Source: Reyranella sp. CPCC 100927
GTDB taxonomy: Bacteria > Pseudomonadota > Alphaproteobacteria > Reyranellales > Reyranellaceae
Direction of reading: 5' to 3'
Assembly: GCF_007859315.1 (NCBI RefSeq)
Contig: NZ_VOHA01000006.1
Location: forward strand, 124,001 to 188,000
Length of the DNA: 64,000 bases
Under the pieces are notes generated by a model. That model ran no database searches and was not told the origin of the DNA. It was given only the letters and a program-made list of their open reading frames with translations. Positions 42,993 to 51,298 of the stretch are shown here, piece after piece (the first letter of the stretch is position 1; each line of letters begins with the position of its first letter). A program made the translations under genes and the position numbers.

Positions 42993-43877
42993 TCAGACCC
43001 TCTCGATGGTCTTCCAGCCGAACATGCCCGTCGGTCGCACGAACAGGATGAACAGCATGATGACGAAGGGAAAAACGGTGCCGACGGCGCCGCCCACGGC
43101 CGGATCGACGTAGGCGGTGACCAGGCCCTGGATGATGCCCACGATCAGGCCGGCCAGCAGCACGCCCGCGATCGACTCGAAGCCGGCCAGCAGTGCCACC
43201 GGCAGGGCGGCCAGCCCGATGTCGGAGGCGAGGAAGCTGAGCGACTTGCCGCTGAGATAGATAATGGCACCCAGGGTCGACAGCAGCGAACCCAGGATCC
43301 AGGCAAACGCGATCGAGCGCTTCACCGAGATGCCCAGCGACATTGCCACCTGGTGGTCTTCGGCCACCGCCGTCATGCGCAGGCCGGGGCGGGTGCGGTT
43401 GAAGAACCACGACAGGCCCAGTCCGACGATGATGGTGAGGATGGCGCCGAACAGCAGTGAGCGCGGGATCAGGATGTCGCCGAAGATCACCGGCTTCAGC
43501 GGGAAGATGATGGGGAACGGCCGCACCTGGGCGCCGAACAGCACCAGGATCAGGCCGCGGATCAGGATCAGCAGGCCGATGGTCACCATCACCATGGCGA
43601 ACACCGACTCGCCCACCAGGCGCGAGAAGAAGATGCGCTCGATCAGCAGGCCGAACAGGGCGGCGGCCGCGAAGGCGAGCGGCAGGCCGATCACCAGCGG
43701 CAGGCCCATCGCCAGCACCATCCACCAGACGATGAAGCCGCCGAACACGACCAGTTCGCCCTGCGCGAAGTTGAACACCTTCGAGGCGCGGTAGATGACG
43801 ACGAAGCCCATCGCCACCAGGGCATAGAGCAGCCCGACCAGGGCGCCGTTGATCAGGTAGTTCAGGAAATCGATCAT
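42993..43877 (-). CDS. livH: Liv-type ABC transporter permease LivH (second system)
   Basis: A 294-residue inner-membrane permease. Seen: L-I-N-G-A-L-V-G-L-L-Y-A-L-V-A-M-G-F at the N-terminus, N-F-A-Q-G-E-L-V near residue 37, the E-D-H-Q-V-A-M-S-L-G-I EAA-like loop, and F-E-S-I-A-G-V. It overlaps the upstream ligase gene by four bases (ATGA). Confidence 0.94.
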   Translation of the reverse strand: MIDFLNYLINGALVGLLYALVAMGFVVIYRASKVFNFAQGELVVFGGFIVWWMVLAMGLPLVIGLPLAFAAAALFGLLIERIFFSRLVGESVFAMVMVTIGLLILIRGLILVLFGAQVRPFPIIFPLKPVIFGDILIPRSLLFGAILTIIVGLGLSWFFNRTRPGLRMTAVAEDHQVAMSLGISVKRSIAFAWILGSLLSTLGAIIYLSGKSLSFLASDIGLAALPVALLAGFESIAGVLLAGLIVGIIQGLVTAYVDPAVGGAVGTVFPFVIMLFILFVRPTGMFGWKTIERV

Positions 43878-45841
43878 CCGACTGCTCGCAGTTTCTCGGC
43901 CGCGGGTTGCGATCGTGCCGCGCCCGGGTCGACATCGTGGATGTCGACCCGGGCCACCAGCGCGCCGCGCCTGCCGTCCTGGTAGGTGACAGGGATCTCG
44001 ACGGTGACCTTGTCGCCACCGCCGTACAGTCCATCGATCAGCGCCGCGTAGCGCTCGATCAGGAATTCGCGCCGCAGCTTGCGCGTGCGCGTGAGCTCCC
44101 CTTCGTCGGGGTCGAGCTCCTTGGGGAAATTGGCGAAGCGGCGCACGCGCGCCGGTTCGGGCAGGAATCGGTTGACCCGCGCGATCTCCTCGCGGATCAG
44201 CGCCGCCACCTCGGGCTTCTGCGACAGGTCGGTGAAGGTCGAGAAGGCGATGTTGCGGTCCTCGGCCCAGCGCGAGACGACGCTCATGTCGATGTTGATC
44301 AGGGCGCCGATATAGTCCCGCGACTCATCGCCCAGGGTCATGATGTCCTTGATGAACGGGCTGAAGCGCAGGCGCGTCTCGATGAACTGCGGCGGGAAGC
44401 GCTCGCCCGAACGCAGGGTGCGCAGATCGTCGATGCGCTCGAGGAAGACAAGTTCGCCGCTTTGCGTGATCGAGACGGCATCGCCGGTATGGTACCAGCC
44501 GTCGCTGATGCGCTCGGCGCTCTTGTCCGGCTTCTTGTAGTAGCCCTGGAAGAAGCTGCCGCCGCGCACCAGCAGTTCGCCGGCGTCGGAGAGCTTCCAT
44601 TCCAGCTTGGCGCCCGCCTCGGGATGTACATCGAGCCAGTGGCCCACGGTCTCCAGGTCGTAGCGCTCGCCCTGGTGGATGGTGACGATGCCGATCTCGG
44701 TGGCGCCGTAGAGGTTGCGCAGCGGCACGCCGATGGCGTGGAACAGCCGGAACACGTCAGGCGCCATGGTCGAGCCGCCCGACAGCGCCACCTTGGCGCG
44801 CGTCAGCCCCAGCTTGTCGCGCAGCGGCTTCAGCACCAGCGCCTCGGCAAGCGGATAGGCGAGCTGCGCCGACAATGGCACCGGCTTGCCGTCCAGCCGG
44901 GCGACGTTGACCTTGCGGCCGATCTCGACGCCCCAGTTGTAGATGCGCTGGCGCAGTTTGCCGGCGTCGAGCATGCGCGCCTGGATCGTCGCCGCCAGGC
45001 TCTCCCACTGGCGCGGCGCGAACAGCAGCATCTCGACGGCGAGTTCCCGCAGGTTGCTCAGCACCTCTTCCGGGCCCTCGGGGAAGTTCACCACCAATGG
45101 CATGGTCATGCCGATGGTGATGCCGAACAGCTGTTCGGTGCCCCAGGCCGGCGCGATGTAGGTGAGGTACTCCATGCCGGGTTTGGCGCCCGTGGCGGTG
45201 ATCAGGCGATGGGCGTTGTCGATGAGATAGCGGTGCGTGATCACCACGCCCTTGGGCCGCCCGGTGGTGCCCGAGGTGTAGGAGAGCACCGCGATGTCGT
45301 CGGGCTTGCCGGCCGCGACCAGGGTGGCGAACAGCCCGGGCTCGGCCGCGTGCCGCTGGCGCCCGTCGGCCTGGATCGCCTCGAACGTCGCCAGCATGTC
45401 CTGCCGGTACGACCACATGCCGGTGTCGTCCCAGTAGATGAGCCGACGCAGGGCCGGCACGCGCGGCAGCACGGCCAATCCCTTGTCGACCTGCTCCTGG
45501 TCCTGCGCCAGCAGGTACACGGCCTCGCTGTCGGTCAGCAGGTATTCGATCTCGTCCGCCGTGAGGTCGGGGTAGAGCGACACGGCCTTGCCGCCCAGGG
45601 CCAGGGCCGCGAACTCGGCCCAGAAATGCTCGGGCTCGTTCTCGCCGATGATGGCGACGGTCTCGCCCGGCTTCAGTCCGAGCGCGTGCAGGCCGAGCGC
45701 AAAGGCCCGCACGTTGTCCAGCACATCGGCGTAGGTGTATTCGCGCCAGATGCCGCGGTACTTGTGGCGTTGGACCAGACGGTCGGGGCTCTCGCCGGCA
45801 CGCTCCAGCAGGAGCTGCGGCAGGGTGCGCATCGGCAGCAT
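43874..45841 (-). CDS. AMP-forming long-chain-type acyl-CoA synthetase (second system)
   Basis: A 655-residue adenylate-forming ligase embedded between livG and livH: TGATG overlap with livG (one base), ATGA overlap with livH, so translation is coupled to the transporter. Seen: Y-T-S-G-T-T-G-R-P-K-G near residue 211, Y-G-A-T-E-I near 390, G-W-Y-H-T-G-D-A, and a C-terminal domain with R-S-G-E-R-F-P-P-Q-F, in which the usual G-K lysine motif is changed. A non-conserved ~50-residue tail after Y-A-A-L-I-D-G-L-Y contains a small beta-rich segment. Function: CoA activation of the imported acid (inferred). Confidence 0.92.
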   Translation of the reverse strand: MLPMRTLPQLLLERAGESPDRLVQRHKYRGIWREYTYADVLDNVRAFALGLHALGLKPGETVAIIGENEPEHFWAEFAALALGGKAVSLYPDLTADEIEYLLTDSEAVYLLAQDQEQVDKGLAVLPRVPALRRLIYWDDTGMWSYRQDMLATFEAIQADGRQRHAAEPGLFATLVAAGKPDDIAVLSYTSGTTGRPKGVVITHRYLIDNAHRLITATGAKPGMEYLTYIAPAWGTEQLFGITIGMTMPLVVNFPEGPEEVLSNLRELAVEMLLFAPRQWESLAATIQARMLDAGKLRQRIYNWGVEIGRKVNVARLDGKPVPLSAQLAYPLAEALVLKPLRDKLGLTRAKVALSGGSTMAPDVFRLFHAIGVPLRNLYGATEIGIVTIHQGERYDLETVGHWLDVHPEAGAKLEWKLSDAGELLVRGGSFFQGYYKKPDKSAERISDGWYHTGDAVSITQSGELVFLERIDDLRTLRSGERFPPQFIETRLRFSPFIKDIMTLGDESRDYIGALINIDMSVVSRWAEDRNIAFSTFTDLSQKPEVAALIREEIARVNRFLPEPARVRRFANFPKELDPDEGELTRTRKLRREFLIERYAALIDGLYGGGDKVTVEIPVTYQDGRRGALVARVDIHDVDPGAARSQPAAEKLRAVG

Positions 45842-46665
45842 CAGCGGTCGCCCTCGCCGAGATAGGCTTTCAGTACGGCCGGATCGACCTGGATCTCCTT
45901 GGGTGTGCCTTCGGCGATCTTGCGCCCGAAGTCGAGCACCACGATACGGTCGGCCAGGTCCATCACCACGCCCATGTCGTGTTCGACCAGCACGACGGGG
46001 ATGCCGCGCGCCTCGCGCACGTCGAGCACGAAGCGGGCGAGGTCTTCCTTCTCCTCGGTGTTCATGCCCGCCATCGGCTCGTCCATCAGCAGGATCTTGG
46101 GTTCCTGCGCCAGCGCCCGGCCGAGATCGACACGCTTGCGCAGGCCGTAGCCCAGGCTGCCCACCGGCTGGTGACGGATCGACTCGATCTCCAGCAGCTC
46201 GATGATTTCCTCGACAACCTCGCGGTGGCGAAACTCCTCGCGCCGGGCCGGGCCGAAGTGCAGGAAGGCGGCGGGAATCGAGCTCTTCATGTGGATGTGG
46301 CGGCCAACCATGATGTTCTCGATCACGGTCATGCCCGAGAAGATGTGCGTGCCCTGGAAGGTGCGTGTGAGGCCCAGGCGGGCGATGTCGTGCACGCTCT
46401 TGCCGGAGATCGTGGTGCCGTTGAAGCGCACCTCGCCCTTCTGCGGTCGGTAGAAGCCGCTGAGGCAGTTCATCAATGATGTCTTGCCAGCGCCGTTGGG
46501 ACCGATGACCGCGACCAGCTCGTCGGCCCCGACGGTGACGGAGACGTCGTCGAGCGCGACCACGCCGCCGAAGGCCAGGCGGATCCCTTGCGCGGTGAGG
46601 ACAGGTGCCGTCGCCCGCGCCGTGCCGGGCGTGGCGGCGGGACTCGTTGGCGCCACGGCGCTCAC
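45841..46665 (-). CDS. livG: Liv-type ABC transporter ATP-binding protein LivG (second system)
   Basis: A 274-residue ATPase, first gene of the operon livG-ligase-livH-livM-receptor-livF-receptor. Seen: an Ala/Thr/Pro-rich N-terminal extension of about 20 residues, Walker A GPNGAGKTS near residue 55, degenerate signature S-L-G-Y-G-L-R-K-R, Walker B I-L-L-M-D-E-P-M-A-G-M-N, and E-H-D-M. A 231-bp leader with direct repeats separates it from the TetR gene. Confidence 0.94.
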   Translation of the reverse strand: MSAVAPTSPAATPGTARATAPVLTAQGIRLAFGGVVALDDVSVTVGADELVAVIGPNGAGKTSLMNCLSGFYRPQKGEVRFNGTTISGKSVHDIARLGLTRTFQGTHIFSGMTVIENIMVGRHIHMKSSIPAAFLHFGPARREEFRHREVVEEIIELLEIESIRHQPVGSLGYGLRKRVDLGRALAQEPKILLMDEPMAGMNTEEKEDLARFVLDVREARGIPVVLVEHDMGVVMDLADRIVVLDFGRKIAEGTPKEIQVDPAVLKAYLGEGDR

Positions 46666-46805
46666 GATCCTTCCATCCTGCGGGAAGCAGTGTGCTTCAT
46701 CGAACCCTCCCTTCCGCCGGCCGTCATGGCAGCTCGACGGCCTGTCACCCGGCGCGCCGTTGTCGACGTCGATTTTTTTACTAGTTGGCAGTATCCATTA
46801 CTGAT

Positions 46806-46825
46806 CGGTCAAATCCGGTCAAGTC
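46806..46825. promoter_or_regulatory. Tandem 10-bp direct repeats upstream of the second liv operon
   Basis: CGGTCAAATC (46806-46815) and CGGTCAAGTC (46816-46825) are adjacent direct repeats with one mismatch. CGGTCAAAT recurs at the TetR-gene operator (47611-47618). They lie about 140 bp ahead of livG, in an A+T-richer patch that includes a T-run at 46772-46778. A likely site for the adjacent TetR protein. Confidence 0.4.
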
Positions 46826-46896
46826 GATTCCACGACGTTTTACCGTCGTTGCGCCGGCCGGAATTTCGATGTTCGAACGCGGACGCCGCGGCGTGC

Positions 46897-47586
46897 CTAG
46901 GCTCGTGCGCGCGCGCGTGCCGCCGGTCTGGCCGCCTGGGCCGACGAGATCGCCTTGTCGAGCAGATCGGCGAAGTGCTGCGCGATCTCCGCGCCCGGCT
47001 GCGGACCATCGGGTCTGAACCAGCGCGTCATCCAGTTGATGGCGCCCATGAAGAAGAACACCGTGAGCTTGGGATCGACGGACCTGATGCTGCCGTCGGC
47101 GATACCGTCGCTGACCAGGCGCCGGAAATGCCGGTCGAACTTGTCGCGGCGACGGGCGATGATCGTGCGGTTCTCCGCATCCAGCGCATCGAACTCGCCC
47201 AGCACCGCGAAGGAACCCATCTCGCCGGTGATCAACTCGATGTACTTCTGGGCCAGCAGCAGGATTTTCTCGCGACCGTTGCGGCCGTTCTGCTCGCTGT
47301 ATTGCAGCGCCGTCTCGCCGAGATCCTGCGCCTGCATGTGGCACTCGAACAGGATTTCCTGCTTGTTCTTGACGTAGTAGTAGAGGGCGGCCTTGGTGAC
47401 GCCGAGTGTCTTGGCGACGTCGTCGAGCGAGGTGTCGTGGTAGCCCTGGGCGCTGAAGGCGCGCCCCGCTTCGCGCAGCAACGCAGCCCGTTTCAGGGCA
47501 AACTGCTGATCGCGGCTGAGGACGACGTTTTTCCAGGCTGCTGAATGACGGCCACGCTGCACGGAAGACCTCTCGAATGCCGGCAA
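46897..47586 (-). CDS. TetR-family transcriptional regulator
   Basis: 229 residues from ATG 47586; a GTG at 47562 is an alternative that would leave more room for the operator. Seen: N-terminal helix-turn-helix, A-F-S-A-Q-G-Y-H-D-T-S-L-D-D-V-A-K-T-L-G-V-T-K-A-A-L-Y-Y-Y-V, with Y-Y-Y-V-K-N-K as the recognition-helix end, then an all-helical ligand domain with a TetR_C-type M-G-A-I-N-W-M segment. It ends in a basic Ala/Arg tail. Its place between the acyl-CoA dehydrogenase and the liv-ligase operon suggests it represses both until an acyl-CoA ligand appears. Confidence 0.92.
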   Translation of the reverse strand: MPAFERSSVQRGRHSAAWKNVVLSRDQQFALKRAALLREAGRAFSAQGYHDTSLDDVAKTLGVTKAALYYYVKNKQEILFECHMQAQDLGETALQYSEQNGRNGREKILLLAQKYIELITGEMGSFAVLGEFDALDAENRTIIARRRDKFDRHFRRLVSDGIADGSIRSVDPKLTVFFFMGAINWMTRWFRPDGPQPGAEIAQHFADLLDKAISSAQAARPAARARARA

Positions 47587-47590
47587 CTAG

Positions 47591-47617
47591 GTATCGTCTT
47601 TTGACGATACGGTCAAA
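47591..47617. promoter_or_regulatory. Overlapping palindromes ahead of the TetR gene (candidate operator)
   Basis: GTATCGTC (47591-47598) and GACGATAC (47603-47610) form an 8-bp perfect inverted repeat around TTTT. TTTGAC (47600-47605) and GTCAAA (47612-47617) form a second one around GATACG. Both lie 5-31 bp before the TetR ATG, the usual place for an autoregulatory TetR operator. Confidence 0.6.
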
Positions 47618-47661
47618 TTTACCCATGTCTTCGTCGCTTTTCTAACCGTGAGTCAATTACG

Positions 47662-48798
47662 TCACAGGTTACGGGAGATGATCAGCTTCTGGATGTCGCT
47701 GGTGCCTTCGTAGATCTTGCAGACGCGCACATCACGGCAGTAGCGCTCGGCCGGGAAGTCACGCAGGTAGCCGTAGCCGCCATGCACCTGCAGCGCCTCC
47801 GAACACACGCGCTCGGCCATTTCGCTGGCATAGAGCTTGGCGATGGCGGCCTCCTTGAAGCAGGGGACGCCGGCCTCCTGCAACCGGGCGGCGTGCAGGG
47901 TATATTGCCGCGCGACATCGACCTGCATGGCCATCTCGGCCAGTCGGAAGGCCACGGCCTGCAATTCAATGATCGGACGGCCATAGGCCTCGCGTTCGCG
48001 GGCGTAACGCGTGGCGGCTTCCAGTGCGGCGCGTGCGATGCCCACGGCCTGGGCCGCGATCGCGATGCGGCCCTCGGACAGGGCGGACATCACGGTGCCG
48101 TAGCCGCCGCCGACGCCGCCCAGCACGTTCTCTTCCGGTACCCGCAGATCCTCGAGCGCGATCTGCGCCACGTGCGCGGTGCGCTGGCCCATCTTGTCCT
48201 CGACCCGCGCCACCCGGTAGCCGGGAGCCTTGGGGTCGAGGATGAAGATCGTGAAACCACGCTTGTCGGCACCCTTGTCGGTCTGGGCGAGGACCAGGGC
48301 GGTGCCGGCCTCGCTGCCGTTGGAGATGAACTGCTTGGTGCCGCTGAGGACGAAGTCGCTGCCCTCGCGTCGGGCGCTGGCGCGGAAGGCGGCGGTGTCG
48401 GAACCGGCCTGCGGTTCGGTGAGCAGGAAGGCGCCGATGTTCTCGCCGCGCGCCATGGCCGGCAGGCAGCGCTGTCGCTGCGCCGTATTGCCGTGGCGTG
48501 CGATGCACAGCGCGCTGGTGTTGTGCACATGGGCGATGGTGCCGACGCCGCCGTCGGCCGCCGAGATCTCCTCCAGCACCAGGCAGTAGCCGACAAAGCC
48601 GATGTCGGCGCCGCCGTAGGTTTCGGGCAACAGCATGCCCATGAAGCCCAGGTCGGCCAGCGCCTTGAGCTCGGCTGTCGGCCAGGCCGCGTCGCGGTCG
48701 CGGTCGGCGGCCGTGGGCGCGATCACCTCGGTCGCCACCTGGCGGGCAAGGTCGCGTACCGCCACCTGCTGGTCGGTCAGCCCGAGTACCGTCGACAT
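47662..48798 (-). CDS. Acyl-CoA dehydrogenase
   Basis: 378 residues, normal length for the family. Catalyses FAD-dependent alpha,beta-desaturation of acyl-CoA, passing electrons to ETF. Seen: L-P-E-T-Y-G-G-A-D near residue 57, L-L-T-E-P-Q-A-G-S-D-T near 127 (FAD-binding), the G-T-K-Q-F-I-S-N-G strand, L-Q-V-H-G-G-Y-G-Y-L near 345, and I-Y-E-G-T-S with the catalytic-base Glu position. It is upstream of the TetR gene on the same strand and divergent from the tctC gene. Confidence 0.95.
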   Translation of the reverse strand: MSTVLGLTDQQVAVRDLARQVATEVIAPTAADRDRDAAWPTAELKALADLGFMGMLLPETYGGADIGFVGYCLVLEEISAADGGVGTIAHVHNTSALCIARHGNTAQRQRCLPAMARGENIGAFLLTEPQAGSDTAAFRASARREGSDFVLSGTKQFISNGSEAGTALVLAQTDKGADKRGFTIFILDPKAPGYRVARVEDKMGQRTAHVAQIALEDLRVPEENVLGGVGGGYGTVMSALSEGRIAIAAQAVGIARAALEAATRYAREREAYGRPIIELQAVAFRLAEMAMQVDVARQYTLHAARLQEAGVPCFKEAAIAKLYASEMAERVCSEALQVHGGYGYLRDFPAERYCRDVRVCKIYEGTSDIQKLIISRNL

Positions 48799-48812
48799 GC
48801 GCCCCTCCGATG

Positions 48813-48848
48813 TTAACCAGTGAATTTATTAATTGACGCTGAAGTTAA
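48813..48848. promoter_or_regulatory. A+T-rich divergent promoter region with imperfect inverted repeat
   Basis: TTAAC (48813-48817) and GTTAA (48844-48848) bound an imperfect dyad in the gap between the acyl-CoA dehydrogenase and tctC genes; TTGAC lies within at 48833-48837. Low GC compared with the neighbourhood. The operator function is a guess. Confidence 0.3.
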
Positions 48849-48957
48849 ATACAGCAACCGGTCATGCTGTCAACCGCCGGCAATCGGAAATCCTTGGGAT
48901 TTGCGGCCGGCCGTGCCACACCCCAGGGCGAGATCGAGACGTCGAAGGAGAGGGGGC

Positions 48958-49941
48958 ATGATGCGATCTTCCGTAAGCCGGCGCCGGGCCATTGCAACAG
49001 CCGCGGCGGTGGCCCTGTCCCTGCCGGCGCGGGCGCAAGGCGCCTATCCCGATCGTCCTGTGAAATTCATCGTGCCGTTTCCGCCGGGTCAGGCTGCCGA
49101 CACGTTCGGGCGGCTGATGGCCGAACGGCTGTCGGTGTTGTGGAAGCAGCAGGTGGTGGTTGAGAACAAGGGCGGCGGTGCCGGCATCCCGGCGTTGGAA
49201 GGCGCCAAGAATGCACCACCCGACGGCTACACGCTGCTGGTCGGCACCAGCGGTACGCTCGGCATCAATCCCGGCCTCTATGCCGGCAAGCTGCCTTACG
49301 ATGCGGTCAACGATTTCGCGCCGTGTTCCAACATCTTCCTGGTGCCGCTGATGATCACGGCGCACCCGTCGCTGCCGGTCAGCACCCTGGCCGAGTTGAT
49401 CGCGCTGGCCAAGAAGGAACCGGGCCAGCTTGGCTATGGCTCGCCCGGTGTCGGCAGCTCGCAGCACCTGTCGATGGAGCTGTTCAAGTACAAGGCCGCC
49501 GTCGATATCCGGAACATTCCGTACAAGGGCAGCGGCCCGGCCGTGTCGGACCTGCTGGGGGGTCACATCAAGCTGATGATGGACAGCGTCACCTCGGCGT
49601 TGCCGCATGTGCGGGACGGTCGCATCAAGGCGATCGCCGTGACGACGGCCAAGCGTGTGCCGCAGCTGCCCGACGTGCCGGCGATCGGCGAAGTCGTCCC
49701 GGGCTTCGATGCCGCCGGCTGGTCCGGGATCGTGGCGCCCGCCAAGACGCCCCGCGCCATTGTCGAGAAGATCAGCGCCGACATGCGGGCGCAGATCGCC
49801 CTGCCTGAGGTGTCACAGCGCATCATCGAGCTGGGCGGCATCCCGGATTCCAATACGCCCGAGCAGTATCACGCCTTCATCAAGGCCGAGGTCGCCAAGT
49901 GGACCGAGGTCGTGCGCATCTCGGGCGCCAAGGTGGACTAG
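48958..49941 (+). CDS. Bug/TctC-family tripartite-type substrate-binding protein (copy 1)
   Basis: 327 residues from ATG 48958, preceded by AAGGAGAGGGGG. Seen: a signal peptide with S-R-R-R-A-I before a hydrophobic core and A-R-A-Q cleavage site (Tat-like), Y-P-D-R-P-V-K-F-I-V-P-F-P-P-G-Q near 25-42, the ligand-binding loop of Bug proteins, E-N-K-G-G-G-A-G, and Y-G-S-P-G-V-G-S-S-Q-H-L. These receptors bind carboxylates in the periplasm. No TctA/TctB membrane partners are nearby, as is common for Bug receptors. Confidence 0.92.
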   Translation: MMRSSVSRRRAIATAAAVALSLPARAQGAYPDRPVKFIVPFPPGQAADTFGRLMAERLSVLWKQQVVVENKGGGAGIPALEGAKNAPPDGYTLLVGTSGTLGINPGLYAGKLPYDAVNDFAPCSNIFLVPLMITAHPSLPVSTLAELIALAKKEPGQLGYGSPGVGSSQHLSMELFKYKAAVDIRNIPYKGSGPAVSDLLGGHIKLMMDSVTSALPHVRDGRIKAIAVTTAKRVPQLPDVPAIGEVVPGFDAAGWSGIVAPAKTPRAIVEKISADMRAQIALPEVSQRIIELGGIPDSNTPEQYHAFIKAEVAKWTEVVRISGAKVD

Positions 49942-49958
49942 CGGCCGCAATCAATGCT

Positions 49959-50051
49959 CCTGGGAGCGCGGGCGTCCCGCCCGCTCATGTCATATCGGGG
50001 CGAAAGCTTTTGCTTTCACCTTGATGCGGGCCGGAGGCCTGCGCTCCCAGG
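49959..50051. repeat. Composite palindromic repeat, copy 2 (inverted relative to copy 1)
   Basis: Outer arms CCTGGGAGCGC (49959-49969) and GCGCTCCCAGG (50041-50051), each with an internal hairpin (GGGCG-TCC-CGCCC; GCGGGCC-GGA-GGCCTGC with one G-T pair). The first 34 bases are the exact reverse complement of the last 34 bases of the element at 40597-40683; the central parts differ. Confidence 0.85.
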
Positions 50052-50186
50052 TTCCGATTAAGCGGAATCCGCCGTAGATATCACTCTTGTGATGCCTGTC
50101 CGTTCAACGTCTCTCACGGTTTCACTGCCGCCATCCGCTATGCGATAGCCTGCGATTCCGTTGGAGCCATAAGGGAGAAACCGTCG

Positions 50187-51173
50187 ATGATGTGGAGGCA
50201 AGGTGTTGGTCGGCGTGGCGTGCTGGCCGGCGGGGCGTCGCTGCTGCTGCCGGGGGCGTTGCGTGCGCAGGGTGCATACCCGGAGCGACCAGTGAAGTTC
50301 ATCGTGCCCTATCCGCCGGGCCAGGCCACGGACACCTTCGCGCGCCTGGCGGCCGAGTTGCTGTCGCCGCTGTGGAAGCAGCCCGTCGTGGTCGAGAACA
50401 AGGGCGGCGGCGCCGGTATCCCGGTGATGGAGAGCGCCAAGAACGCGCCGGCCGACGGCTACACGATCGTGGTGGCGGCCAGCGGCCAGCTCGGCATCAA
50501 TCCGGGTCTCTATGCCGGCAAGCTGCCATATGATCCGCTGATCGATTTTGCGCCGTGCACGAACCTCGTGCAGGCGCCGCTGGTGATCACGGCGCACCCG
50601 TCGCTGCCGGTCAACACGCTGGCCGAGCTGATCGCGCTGGCGAAAAAGGAACCGGGCCAGCTGGGCTACGGCTCGCCCGGCGTGGGCTCCTCGCAGCACC
50701 TGTCGATGGAGCTGTTCAAGCACAAGGCCGCGGTCGACATCCGCAACATTCCCTACAAGGGCAGCGGACCGGCGCTGAGCGATCTACTGGGTGGTCACAT
50801 CAGGCTGATGATGGACAGCGTCACCTCGGCGCTCTCGAATGTGCGCGAGGGCCGCATCAAGGCGATTGCCGTCACGACCGCCAAGCGCGCGCCGCAGATG
50901 CCGGACGTGCCTGCCATCGGCGAGACCATCGCCGGGTTCGACGCCGCCGGCTGGGCCGGCATCGTGGCGCCGGCCAAGACGCCGGCCGCCATCGTCGAGA
51001 AGATCAGTGCGGACGTACGCGCGCAGCTCGCCCGGCCCGAGGTGACGAAACGCATCATCGAGCTTGGCGCGGTGGCCGATGCCGGTACGCCCGACGAATA
51101 CCGCGCCTTCATCAAGGCCGAGGTCGCCAAGTGGACCGAGGTCGTGCGCCTCTCAGGCGCGAAGGTGGAATAG
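50187..51173 (+). CDS. Bug/TctC-family tripartite-type substrate-binding protein (copy 2)
   Basis: 328 residues. Seen: G-R-R-G-V-L-A-G-G-A-S (twin-arginine-type signal) ending L-R-A-Q, then Y-P-E-R-P-V-K-F-I-V-P-Y-P-P-G-Q-A-T, E-N-K-G-G-G-A-G-I-P, and the shared Y-G-S-P-G-V-G-S-S-Q-H-L. Closely similar to copy 1 from the mature N-terminus to the end; the gap between them holds a palindromic repeat. Periplasmic carboxylate capture inferred from family. Tandem duplication. Confidence 0.92.
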   Translation: MMWRQGVGRRGVLAGGASLLLPGALRAQGAYPERPVKFIVPYPPGQATDTFARLAAELLSPLWKQPVVVENKGGGAGIPVMESAKNAPADGYTIVVAASGQLGINPGLYAGKLPYDPLIDFAPCTNLVQAPLVITAHPSLPVNTLAELIALAKKEPGQLGYGSPGVGSSQHLSMELFKHKAAVDIRNIPYKGSGPALSDLLGGHIRLMMDSVTSALSNVREGRIKAIAVTTAKRAPQMPDVPAIGETIAGFDAAGWAGIVAPAKTPAAIVEKISADVRAQLARPEVTKRIIELGAVADAGTPDEYRAFIKAEVAKWTEVVRLSGAKVE

Positions 51174-51178
51174 TCTTT

Positions 51179-51298
51179 CCTCCCCACGCAGTGGGGAGGT
51201 GCCCGGAGGACGGAGGGACCCGACGCGGTCTCTACTATCAAGACCACGTCGGGTCCCTCCGCCCTTCGGCCACCTCCCCCAACTGCGTTGAGGGAGGG
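51179..51298. repeat. Long inverted-repeat element at a convergent junction, copy 1
   Basis: A hairpin CCTCCCCACGCAGTGGGGAGG opens the element (51179-51199). CGGAGGGACCCGACG (about 51211-51225) is mirrored by CGTCGGGTCCCTCCG (51247-51261), and the right end AGGGAGG closes the outer arm. The same layout, with the shared core AAGACCACGTCGG, recurs at 58026-58147. Confidence 0.8.

Noticed and set aside
43907-45865. A 652-codon plus-strand frame opposite the second acyl-CoA ligase
   Set aside because: Mirrors the ligase almost end to end, with no family motif; the ligase has all adenylation motifs.
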